12,753 nucleotides of DNA, taken from Elusimicrobiota bacterium (GTDB lineage: Bacteria; Elusimicrobiota; Elusimicrobia; JACQJN01). Positions 1 through 5,289 of the stretch are shown one piece after another (positions within the stretch are counted from its first letter, which is position 1; each line of letters starts with the position of its first letter). The notes under the pieces are model-generated. The model searched no databases. It worked only from the letters and a program-made list of their open reading frames with translations, and was not told the origin of the DNA. Both the position numbers and the translations under genes were made by a program. The DNA lies in the NCBI GenBank assembly GCA_016205045.1, contig JACQJM010000251.1, positions 1-12,753 on the forward strand, given 5' to 3'.

Positions 1-293
1 AAACTCACCACCACCAAATATCTCTTCGCTCCAGTCATGGGAATAAACACCTGCGTGGAAAAGGGGTGGCGTTCCAAAAGCTTTATGGGGATGGGGAATT
101 TCTTGTAGGGTCTACAACGAAAGACACAGAGATTGAGTCGAGCTTTCCTCGGTCTCAAGTTAGATAACGAGGCCAAGTGGTTATACCGCTTTGCCGTTCC
201 CATGTTCGCGGACACGGCCCGCCGTCCCTGGGTAGAAATGACATCTCCATAGGCTTCGTATTTCTGACGAGTTAAAGGACGAGTTTTAACCAT
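1..293 (-). CDS. allA: Ureidoglycolate lyase, N-terminal part (cut by window edge)
   Basis: I translated this edge gene by hand: 97 codons from ATG at 293 down to the window edge, with no stop. Ureidoglycolate lyase splits ureidoglycolate, the last ureide of allantoin breakdown, into glyoxylate and urea in the cytoplasm. From memory of the E. coli AllA protein, matches include the early 'YEAYGDVI' (residues 12-19) and the block 'LERHPFSTQVFIPM' (residues 73-86) followed by a hydrophobic strand 'YLVVV'. The family is about 160 residues, so roughly 60% is visible. The start overlaps the xdhB stop by 8 bases (286-293), so it is translated as the last visible gene of the xdh operon. The neighbouring molybdenum hydroxylase fits purine degradation. 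No frameshift is seen. The family call is firm; completeness and active-site residues past residue 97 cannot be judged. Confidence 0.85.
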   Translation of the reverse strand, partial: MVKTRPLTRQKYEAYGDVISTQGRRAVSANMGTAKRYNHLASLSNLRPRKARLNLCVFRCRPYKKFPIPIKLLERHPFSTQVFIPMTGAKRYLVVVS

Positions 294-1143
294 TCAAGAA
301 AGACCGCAAGAGATTTTGAGAGACGCGCAGTCGATACTCCCGCGTCGAGCGAATGTCGTCAATGGGAGAAACATCTTGAACCAGAAGCTCACAGGCACGA
401 TCCACCACCTCGGGGGTCATTCTCTTCCCTAGGCAAAAAGATTCCACGCTCTTTAGGCGACGCGCCGTGGGAGCCATGCTCCCCAAAGCGAATCTAAGTT
501 CCTGAACCGTCTTATCTTTCTTGAGCCACAAAAGCCCCGCCGCCACCGTTTTGGAAATGGCTTGGGCCGCCCGGGTACCCACCTTCCTAAACATTTGGTG
601 GTGAGGGCGATTTTTTAGATAAGGAATCTCTATGGACTCGATCAGCTCTCCTGGTTGAAGGGTTGTTTTTTTGACCCCGGCAAAAACCTGATGGAAGGGG
701 ACTCTTTTTCGTCCTCGAGGAGAAAGAACATTCACCATCCCCTCGTACACCGAGAGAGGAGGAAATGTATCTCCGGCGGGAGAGGCATTGGCGATGTTGC
801 CCCCCAGGGTCCCTCGATTCTGGATCTGCCAGCCCCCCACCTCGGCACAAGCCCTTACCAGCAGAGGAAACATAGAGCGAACCACGGGATGCTCCTGGAT
901 TCGCCGGTGGGTCACCAACGACCCAATCCGGATTCCCTCTTTAGTTTTTTGTATCTTCTTCCACTCTTTAAGCCGGGAGAGGTCCAGCACCACCCGATTC
1001 TGGAGCTGTCCCGCATTCCAGGCCACCATAAAATCAGTGCCTCCCGCCAATGGAGTCAGTTTCGGATTTTTAGAAAAAGCTCTAAGAGCCTCTGGGGCAT
1101 TGCGCGGTCTTAAAACATTCATGCTGAAGGGAGCGCCCCTCAT
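286..1143 (-). CDS. xdhB: Xanthine dehydrogenase-type FAD-binding subunit
   Basis: 285 residues, the usual length for the medium (FAD) subunit of heterotrimeric molybdenum hydroxylases (CoxM/XdhB family). It passes electrons from the iron-sulfur subunit to FAD and on to an acceptor in the cytoplasm. The two pyrophosphate-binding motifs of the PCMH-type FAD fold are present: 'LAGGTD' at residues 32-37 and 'NRGTLGGNIANASPAGD' at residues 109-125. The C-terminal CO-dehydrogenase flavoprotein domain follows (about residues 185-284). I chose the ATG at 1143 because it forms an ATGA overlap with the xdhC stop; an internal ATG at 1122 (residue 8) lies closer to where family members usually begin and is a real alternative. 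Neither start has a clear Shine-Dalgarno site, so translation probably depends on coupling. Substrate is inferred from the adjacent allA. Confidence 0.92.
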   Translation of the reverse strand: MRGAPFSMNVLRPRNAPEALRAFSKNPKLTPLAGGTDFMVAWNAGQLQNRVVLDLSRLKEWKKIQKTKEGIRIGSLVTHRRIQEHPVVRSMFPLLVRACAEVGGWQIQNRGTLGGNIANASPAGDTFPPLSVYEGMVNVLSPRGRKRVPFHQVFAGVKKTTLQPGELIESIEIPYLKNRPHHQMFRKVGTRAAQAISKTVAAGLLWLKKDKTVQELRFALGSMAPTARRLKSVESFCLGKRMTPEVVDRACELLVQDVSPIDDIRSTREYRLRVSQNLLRSFLNG

Positions 1144-1646
1144 TTTGATTTTCGATTTTGGATTGTGGATTTTGGATTACGAATAATTTTCTTCCTGTCT
1201 CGAACTGCTTGAACTACGGCGTTGACGATATGCTGATATCCCGTGCAGCGACAGAGGTTGCCAGCCAGGACATTTCGAATCGCTTGAGGCTTATCTGACC
1301 CACCGCCACGCACCCATGCCCAGGCGGTCATGAGCATGCCCGGGGTGCAGATCCCGCACTGGGAACCCCCCTTCTCCAAAAAAGCTTTCTGCAAGACGTT
1401 CGGCGACGCCGGCCTCCCCAAAGACTCCACAGTCTCTATCCGGGTCCCTTCAACCTGACAAACGGGAATCAAACAGCTATTGACTGGTTCTCCGTTGACC
1501 AAAACGGTGCAGGCGCCGCACTCTCCCTCTCCACATCCCTCCTTGGTCCCCATCAATCCAAAGTCCTGCCTCAAAACATCAATCAACCGCTTAAAAGGGA
1601 ATCCCTTAAATGTTCGCTTCTCGCCATTAACTTCTATTGAAATCAT
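1140..1646 (-). CDS. xdhC: Xanthine dehydrogenase-type 2Fe-2S subunit
   Basis: 168 residues; the small electron-transfer subunit (CoxS/XdhC type) carrying two [2Fe-2S] clusters. The plant-ferredoxin-type cluster is held by Cys38, Cys43, Cys46 and Cys58. The C-terminal [2Fe-2S]-binding domain has Cys97 and Cys100 ('GSQCGICTPG') and Cys132 and Cys134 ('LCRCTGYQ'). All eight ligands are present, so the subunit should be functional. The start ATG at 1646 shares one base with the xdhA stop (TAATG) and has a good ribosome site, GAGGGG, 6 bases upstream; that site lies within a REP-like repeat. The family normally ends soon after the helix 'IVNAVVQAV'; here about 13 extra residues (from residue 156) come from an A/T-rich repeat at 1143-1184 and are probably an unstructured tail. 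The gene symbol follows E. coli xdhC; other species name subunits differently. Confidence 0.94.
   Translation of the reverse strand: MISIEVNGEKRTFKGFPFKRLIDVLRQDFGLMGTKEGCGEGECGACTVLVNGEPVNSCLIPVCQVEGTRIETVESLGRPASPNVLQKAFLEKGGSQCGICTPGMLMTAWAWVRGGGSDKPQAIRNVLAGNLCRCTGYQHIVNAVVQAVRDRKKIIRNPKSTIQNRKSK
1143..1184. repeat. A/T-rich GATTTTG-type short repeat at the xdhC 3' end
   Basis: Degenerate short repeats of the form GATTTTGG/GATTGTGG run across this stretch (plus strand), unlike the flanking coding sequence. Read on the minus strand they encode the last residues of XdhC, a run rich in Asn, Pro, Lys, Ser and Gln ('NPKSTIQNRKSK'). I recall similar 'NPKS-IQN' tails at the ends of unrelated proteins in environmental bacterial genomes, which suggests a dispersed repeat rather than a conserved protein feature; that recollection is not tested here. 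It lies directly before the xdhB start. Confidence 0.6.
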
Positions 1647-3961
1647 TACGTTCCCCTCACCCTACCCTCTCCCACAAGGGGAGAGGAAAAAAACACCTTG
1701 AAAATTTTTTCAGGCAAAATAGGTAACTCCGGAATCCATAGACCCGTGGCATGGTGAATGGCCGCAGCAATAGCCGGAGCAGGCACATCCATGGGAAGCT
1801 CTCCCACCCCTTTGGCGCCAAAGGGACCGTGGGAGTAAGGCTTCTCCACAATTTCGATGTCCATGGGAGGCGTGTCCATAAAGGTGGGAATAATGTAGTT
1901 GGTAAGCTGAGCATTCTGCATCACCCCATTTTTCATCACCACATTTTCATACAGAGCGTATCCCACTGCCTGAGCTGTCCCCCCCATGATCTGGCCTTCC
2001 GCCAGAAGAGGATGGATGGCTTTGCCGATGTCCTGAGCGGTCGTTATCTTATGGATTTTCACCTCGTAAGTTAGCTTATCCACCTCAAGATCCACCACCG
2101 CACAGGCGTAGCTGTACACCGCATAGGCATCTCCCTTATAAGTCTTATCATCCCACTGGATCTCCTTGGGCTTCTCGTACTCCACGATGTATTTTTTCTC
2201 GGGTTGACCCTCCATCATCCCACCACCTGCTGAGCGCCTTGAAGGCGCTAATTCAGCTTCGCCAGCAGGTGGTGGGATCATTTTCCGAGCCGCTTCTTTC
2301 AAATCCTCCTGGCTCCAGGAAGACTTTTTGGAGATGTGCCGAGAAAGTTCTTGTTTGAGTTGAAGAGTCGCCTTTTGGATCAGACCTCCCACCACCATGC
2401 AGGTTCGACTGGCCACCGTGGGCCCCGAGTTGGGCACCTGGCCCGTATCGGGGTCCACCACCACCACCCATTCATAGGGAATCCCAAGAGAATCCGCCAC
2501 AATCTGGGCGAACATAGAGATGGTTCCCTGACCAATCTCGGTAGAAGCCGCCAGAACCTTGACCTGCCCTTTGTTGGTAAAAGCCACCCCCGCCCTGCTG
2601 GCCAGGTACACCTCCCCCGAACCCGTAAACCCCGCCCCGTGGTGCACCAAGGCCAAGCCCATTCCTCGCCACGACTCTTTCTTTTTATCTCGATTCCAGA
2701 GAGAGTACTCCTTTCTTTTGGAGATGTATCGGCTGCGTGTGACCGCCCTTTCCAAAACTTCCGAAGCCCCCACGCTTTCTCCAAGAATCTGTCCAGTGGC
2801 AGTTTGGGACCCCTCCTTAAAAACATTCAGCCGCCGAAGGGTCAAGGAATCCAGTCCCACCGCCTCCGCGATTTTTTCCCAGTGGAGTTCGGCGGCAAAA
2901 AGAGTCTGCGGGGCCCCGAACCCCCGGAAGGCTCCATTGGGTGGCGTATTGGTCGCGGCTGTTTTTGAAACCACCCGGACATTCGGGCATTCATATGGAC
3001 CGGTAGCGTGGAGAGTTCCGCGGGACAAAACCACAGGGGAGAGGGTCACGTAAGCCCCCCCATCCATCACCACCTCGATCTCCTGCGCCACAAGCTTTCC
3101 CTCTTTGGTCACACCCGTTCTGTGCTTGATCCAAGCTGGGTGGCGTTTGGTAGTGGCCGCCATGTCTTCCTGACGGTCATAGATCATCTTGACCGGGCGG
3201 CCTGACTTCAAGGCCAGGAGAGCCGCGTGGCCTGCGATCATGTTGGGGTACTCCTCCTTGCCGCCGAACCCCCCTCCCGTGGTGGTCTGGATGATCCGAA
3301 GTTTCTCATCGGGAACATTGAAAATGTGCTTAAGCGCTTTGTGCACATAATAGGGACACTGCATGGAACCCATCACCACGATCGTTCCATTTTCTACATA
3401 AGCCGCCACCCCGTTGTTTTCGATATATGTTTGCTCCTGATGGGGAACTCGATATTCCCCCTCCACGATGAAATCAGCCTGAGCGAATCCTGCCTCGACA
3501 TTCCCCTTCTGGATCTGAAACTTCTTAAATACATTGTCCGGCGGGTAAAGAACCTGTTCCAAGGACAAGGACTCCTCCAGGGTAAGCACCGCAGGAAGCT
3601 CCTCGTAATCCACGCGAATGTGCTCCAGTGCGGCGTAAGCCTTTTGAAGAATCGGATGAGACACCAGCAAAATAGGCTCCATGGGATGCAAAATCTTTTT
3701 GTCCGCCAAAAGAGGCTGGTCGTTTTCGATGAGGGCCACCACGTTAGGACCCGGGATATCCTGAGCCGTGGCGATGACATATTCCTGCCAAGGGAAATCA
3801 GAATCAAAAGAGATTTTTTTGATCAGGCCGTGGGGGATGGAAGAGCGAAACGTAACGCCGTAGAGGCAATCTTTGAAGTCGTAATCATCAATATATTTGG
3901 CGAGACCGCAAAGCTTCTGTGGGCCTTCTTTACGAGGGACGTTTTTTCCTACGCTAACCAT
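1646..3961 (-). CDS. xdhA: Xanthine dehydrogenase-type molybdenum-binding subunit
   Basis: 771 residues; large catalytic subunit holding the molybdopterin cofactor, which hydroxylates the purine with oxygen from water. The N-terminal a/b hammerhead domain (about residues 15-125) is followed by the Mo-binding domains. Visible motifs: 'TGGGFGGKEE' (228-237), 'AFRGFGAPQ' (344-352) with Arg346 at the position of the substrate-binding arginine of xanthine dehydrogenases, 'EIGQG' (475-479), and 'GAKGVGE' with Glu721 as the catalytic glutamate. The CoxL signature of CO dehydrogenase (AYRCSFR) is absent. Two repeat-derived parts stand out: residues 562-582, encoded by a 62-base palindrome, and the last 13 or so residues, encoded by a REP-like hairpin. 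The reading frame stays open through both. It leads the operon, starting with ATG at 3961; only a weak GTGGG precedes it. Purine is the inferred substrate because allA is downstream; related aldehyde or N-heterocycle hydroxylases are alternatives. Confidence 0.93.
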   Translation of the reverse strand: MVSVGKNVPRKEGPQKLCGLAKYIDDYDFKDCLYGVTFRSSIPHGLIKKISFDSDFPWQEYVIATAQDIPGPNVVALIENDQPLLADKKILHPMEPILLVSHPILQKAYAALEHIRVDYEELPAVLTLEESLSLEQVLYPPDNVFKKFQIQKGNVEAGFAQADFIVEGEYRVPHQEQTYIENNGVAAYVENGTIVVMGSMQCPYYVHKALKHIFNVPDEKLRIIQTTTGGGFGGKEEYPNMIAGHAALLALKSGRPVKMIYDRQEDMAATTKRHPAWIKHRTGVTKEGKLVAQEIEVVMDGGAYVTLSPVVLSRGTLHATGPYECPNVRVVSKTAATNTPPNGAFRGFGAPQTLFAAELHWEKIAEAVGLDSLTLRRLNVFKEGSQTATGQILGESVGASEVLERAVTRSRYISKRKEYSLWNRDKKKESWRGMGLALVHHGAGFTGSGEVYLASRAGVAFTNKGQVKVLAASTEIGQGTISMFAQIVADSLGIPYEWVVVVDPDTGQVPNSGPTVASRTCMVVGGLIQKATLQLKQELSRHISKKSSWSQEDLKEAARKMIPPPAGEAELAPSRRSAGGGMMEGQPEKKYIVEYEKPKEIQWDDKTYKGDAYAVYSYACAVVDLEVDKLTYEVKIHKITTAQDIGKAIHPLLAEGQIMGGTAQAVGYALYENVVMKNGVMQNAQLTNYIIPTFMDTPPMDIEIVEKPYSHGPFGAKGVGELPMDVPAPAIAAAIHHATGLWIPELPILPEKIFKVFFSSPLVGEGRVRGT
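1653..1658 (-). promoter_or_regulatory. Ribosome-binding site of xdhC, supplied by the repeat
   Basis: GAGGGG on the minus strand, 6 bases before the xdhC ATG at 1646. It is the strongest Shine-Dalgarno match in the operon and confirms that start. It sits just downstream of a hairpin in the same repeat. Confidence 0.7.
1653..1686. repeat. REP-like hairpin repeat at the xdhA/xdhC junction
   Basis: A perfect 8-base stem (1666-1673 pairing with 1679-1686) with a 5-base loop is followed on the minus strand by GGGTAGGGTGAGGGG. This C/T-rich then G/A-rich hairpin form resembles a repetitive extragenic palindrome. Here it is not extragenic: it encodes the last residues of XdhA ('SSPLVGEGRVRGT') and its final GAGGGG (1658-1653) is the only plausible ribosome-binding site for xdhC. 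The hairpin is not followed by a T run, so it is not a standard terminator. Confidence 0.65.
2217..2278. repeat. 62-base palindromic element inserted in frame in xdhA
   Basis: A perfect 16-base inverted repeat (2217-2232 with 2263-2278) encloses a second perfect inverted repeat (2233-2240 with 2242-2249, one base between) and a 13-base stretch (2250-2262). The outer match continues past one mismatch (2214-2215 with 2280-2281). Such a nested design is typical of small palindromic mobile elements such as REP/MITE-like units or the protein-coding palindromes known in Rickettsia. Read on the minus strand it adds about 21 residues with mirror-like ends ('IPPPAG' and 'SAGGGM') in a linker of XdhA and leaves the frame open. 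Confidence 0.8.
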
Positions 3962-3967
3962 CCCACT

Positions 3968-3973
3968 ATTTTA
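3968..3973 (-). promoter_or_regulatory. Possible -10 box of the xdh operon
   Basis: TAAAAT on the minus strand ends 6 bases before the xdhA ATG. If used, transcription would begin at or within a base or two of the start codon. No good -35 box lies at 16-18 bases; the CTGACA at 3999-3994 is 20 bases away. Tentative. Confidence 0.3.
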
Positions 3974-4039
3974 CATTTTTTGAGTTTTCTTTTTGTCAGA
4001 CCTAGAGCCTAGCCCGGAAGAAAAGCTTTTGCAAAATGG

Positions 4040-4045
4040 TAAAAT
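4040..4045 (+). promoter_or_regulatory. Possible -10 box of the radical SAM gene block
   Basis: TAAAAT lies 7 bases before the ATG at 4053, in the 91-base divergent gap between xdhA and the radical SAM gene. No convincing -35 box is present. It would give an almost leaderless transcript, as for the other block-leading genes. Tentative. Confidence 0.28.
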
Positions 4046-4052
4046 AAAGAAG

Positions 4053-4670
4053 ATGGAGCAGACATTGACGTATCGGTATCAGGACGGACTTTATTTGAAC
4101 CTTACCAATCGGTGTCCTACCGCCTGCAAATTCTGCATCAAGTTTACTTGGGAAATGAATTACCGGGGTTATGACCTAAAACTGAATGGAAAAGAGACTC
4201 CTGTCTCCGAATTTATTGAATCCTTTGAAAAGGAGAAAAAAATAAAACCTTTTTCTGAGGTAGTCTTTTGCGGGTATGGAGAATCCACCTATCGGCTTCA
4301 GGAGATGGTGCAAATCGCAAAATACATCAAGAACAACCACCCTTCCATCAAAGTCCGCTTGAACACAATAGGTCTGGGTAATCTTATTTGGGGCCGGAAC
4401 ATTGCCCCCGATCTCCAGGGCGGCTTGGACGCCGTTTCCATCAGCCTTAATACCGCAGATCCATCCCAATGGGTAGAAATCCATCAACCCGCCAAGCCTT
4501 ATCGTGAGAAAGGATTTGAAAGTGTCTTAGAATTCATCCGTTGTTGTGTTCCGCTCCTTCCCGAAACTACCGTGACCGCCATAGAACAACCGGGAGTGGA
4601 TGTTTCGCGATGCCGCGATATCGCGTTAAAAGTTGGGGCCCATTTCAGATCCAGGCCATGGCTGGAGTAA
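4053..4670 (+). CDS. TatD-associated radical SAM protein
   Basis: 205 residues. It begins with 'LYLNLTNRC' and has the radical SAM cluster motif CxxxCxxC as 'CPTACKFC' (about residues 20-27), which binds the [4Fe-4S] cluster that cleaves S-adenosylmethionine. The later blocks 'VVFCGYGE', 'VRLNTIGLGNLIWGRNI' and 'DAVSISLNTADP' match my memory of the small family described as TatD-linked radical SAM proteins, whose members are fused to or encoded near a TatD-type metallo-dependent hydrolase. The reaction is unknown. No tatD gene is in this window. I chose ATG 4053, because it puts the usual short lead before the first strand; an upstream TTG at 3993 would add 20 poorly conserved residues. Its stop is 3 bases from the next gene, so the two are coupled. 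The cluster cysteines are intact, so activity is expected. Confidence 0.85.
   Translation: MEQTLTYRYQDGLYLNLTNRCPTACKFCIKFTWEMNYRGYDLKLNGKETPVSEFIESFEKEKKIKPFSEVVFCGYGESTYRLQEMVQIAKYIKNNHPSIKVRLNTIGLGNLIWGRNIAPDLQGGLDAVSISLNTADPSQWVEIHQPAKPYREKGFESVLEFIRCCVPLLPETTVTAIEQPGVDVSRCRDIALKVGAHFRSRPWLE
4664..4667 (+). promoter_or_regulatory. Ribosome-binding site fixing the GTG start at 4674
   Basis: GGAG lies 6 bases before GTG 4674, inside the last codons of the radical SAM gene. It supports both the unusual start codon and translational coupling of the two genes. Confidence 0.6.
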
Positions 4671-4673
4671 CCA

Positions 4674-5192
4674 GTGCCCCAACATCACCATTCTCCGGAA
4701 ATTGAAAAAACCAAAACTGTTCGAGGAAAACCTGTTTTTTATAATGATCGCAAGTCTTTGTTTTGGGTCGTCACCATTCTAGGTTTAACCTTTACCGCAG
4801 TTCCTTCTATTGTTTTGATGCAAACACTCAAAAACTACTTTCGTTTTTTAAACAACTGGGATGTGAGCATTCTCAGACCCACCCTCTCTCATCGTCAGCC
4901 CTTGCAAGCCCCTCACAATCTTAACTCCCCTTTAAAAGTTAATTTTATACGCTTTGAGTTATCTGATCCTCAAGCGCATTCAGTTCATTTGGCAGGAGAT
5001 TTTAACCAGTGGAGCGGAGATTCGCTTTCCCTGGCGCGCAATAAAAAAGGGACGTGGGAAGTTTTGGTGCCTTTGCCCCCCGGGAAATACCACTATCTTT
5101 ATATCATTGATGGGCAATGGACTTTAGACCCAAAAAATAGTGAAATAGATTATCGCGGTCCGCAAAAAACCTCTGTAAAAATCGTACCGTAA
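4674..5192 (+). CDS. Membrane-anchored protein with CBM48/AMPK-type glycogen-binding domain
   Basis: 172 residues, GTG start with GGAG 6 bases upstream. A short polar N-terminus (1-27) precedes one hydrophobic helix (about 28-50); then a linker of some 35 residues leads to an immunoglobulin-like E-set domain (about 87-170). The core 'VHLAGDFNQWSGDSLSL', then 'GTWEVLVPLPPGKYHYLYIIDGQWTLDP', is the classic pattern of the isoamylase N-terminal/CBM48 and AMPK-beta glycan-binding domains, with Trp113 and Trp149 as possible sugar-stacking residues. The protein probably sits in the inner membrane with this domain in the periplasm; the opposite topology is possible. No catalytic domain is present, so it is a binding or adaptor protein. 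It lies 3 bases after the radical SAM gene and 26 before the GH57-like lipoprotein gene, which also has glycan-type domains. Confidence 0.75.
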   Translation: MPQHHHSPEIEKTKTVRGKPVFYNDRKSLFWVVTILGLTFTAVPSIVLMQTLKNYFRFLNNWDVSILRPTLSHRQPLQAPHNLNSPLKVNFIRFELSDPQAHSVHLAGDFNQWSGDSLSLARNKKGTWEVLVPLPPGKYHYLYIIDGQWTLDPKNSEIDYRGPQKTSVKIVP

Positions 5193-5203
5193 AGATAGCA
5201 ACA

Positions 5204-5289
5204 GAAGCAAAAGAAGCTATGGAAGCAAAGGAAGCAAAAAAACTTAAGCAATTAACTTTTATTTCTTCTCCTTTGCTTCGGTTGCTTCC
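5204..5289. repeat. 9-base tandem array with inverted copies around the lipoprotein start
   Basis: Four tandem 9-base units (5204-5212, 5213-5221, 5222-5230, 5231-5239) follow the pattern GAAGCAAAR; the second reads GAAGCTATG and supplies the ATG of the lipoprotein gene at 5219. Two copies in the opposite orientation lie at 5271-5279 and 5280-5288, inside the signal-peptide region. The two arms could pair over 19 positions with 3 mismatches around a 31-base loop, folding the start of the message. Confidence 0.65.

Noticed and set aside
266..285. Direct repeat GACGAGTT (266-273 and 278-285) at the xdhB/allA junction
   Set aside because: Only 8 bases, two copies, inside overlapping coding sequence; expected by chance.
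2336..2968. A 210-codon plus-strand frame (and overlapping 2559-3053) opposite xdhA
   Set aside because: Antisense to conserved xdhA sequence; His/Pro/Arg-rich translation with no domain, typical of a shadow frame.
1646..3961. Aerobic carbon monoxide dehydrogenase large subunit (coxL)
   Set aside because: The active-site loop reads AFRGFGAPQ, not the AYRCSFR of CoxL, and the operon continues into ureidoglycolate lyase.
3227..4012. A 261-codon open frame on the plus strand opposite xdhA
   Set aside because: It lies almost fully antisense to a gene with clear motifs, has no recognisable domain or ribosome site, and its composition reflects the opposite frame of xdhA.
3993..4052. TTG start at 3993 extending the radical SAM protein by 20 residues
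   Set aside because: The extra residues overlap the promoter-like region, have no ribosome site, and family members start close to the first strand.
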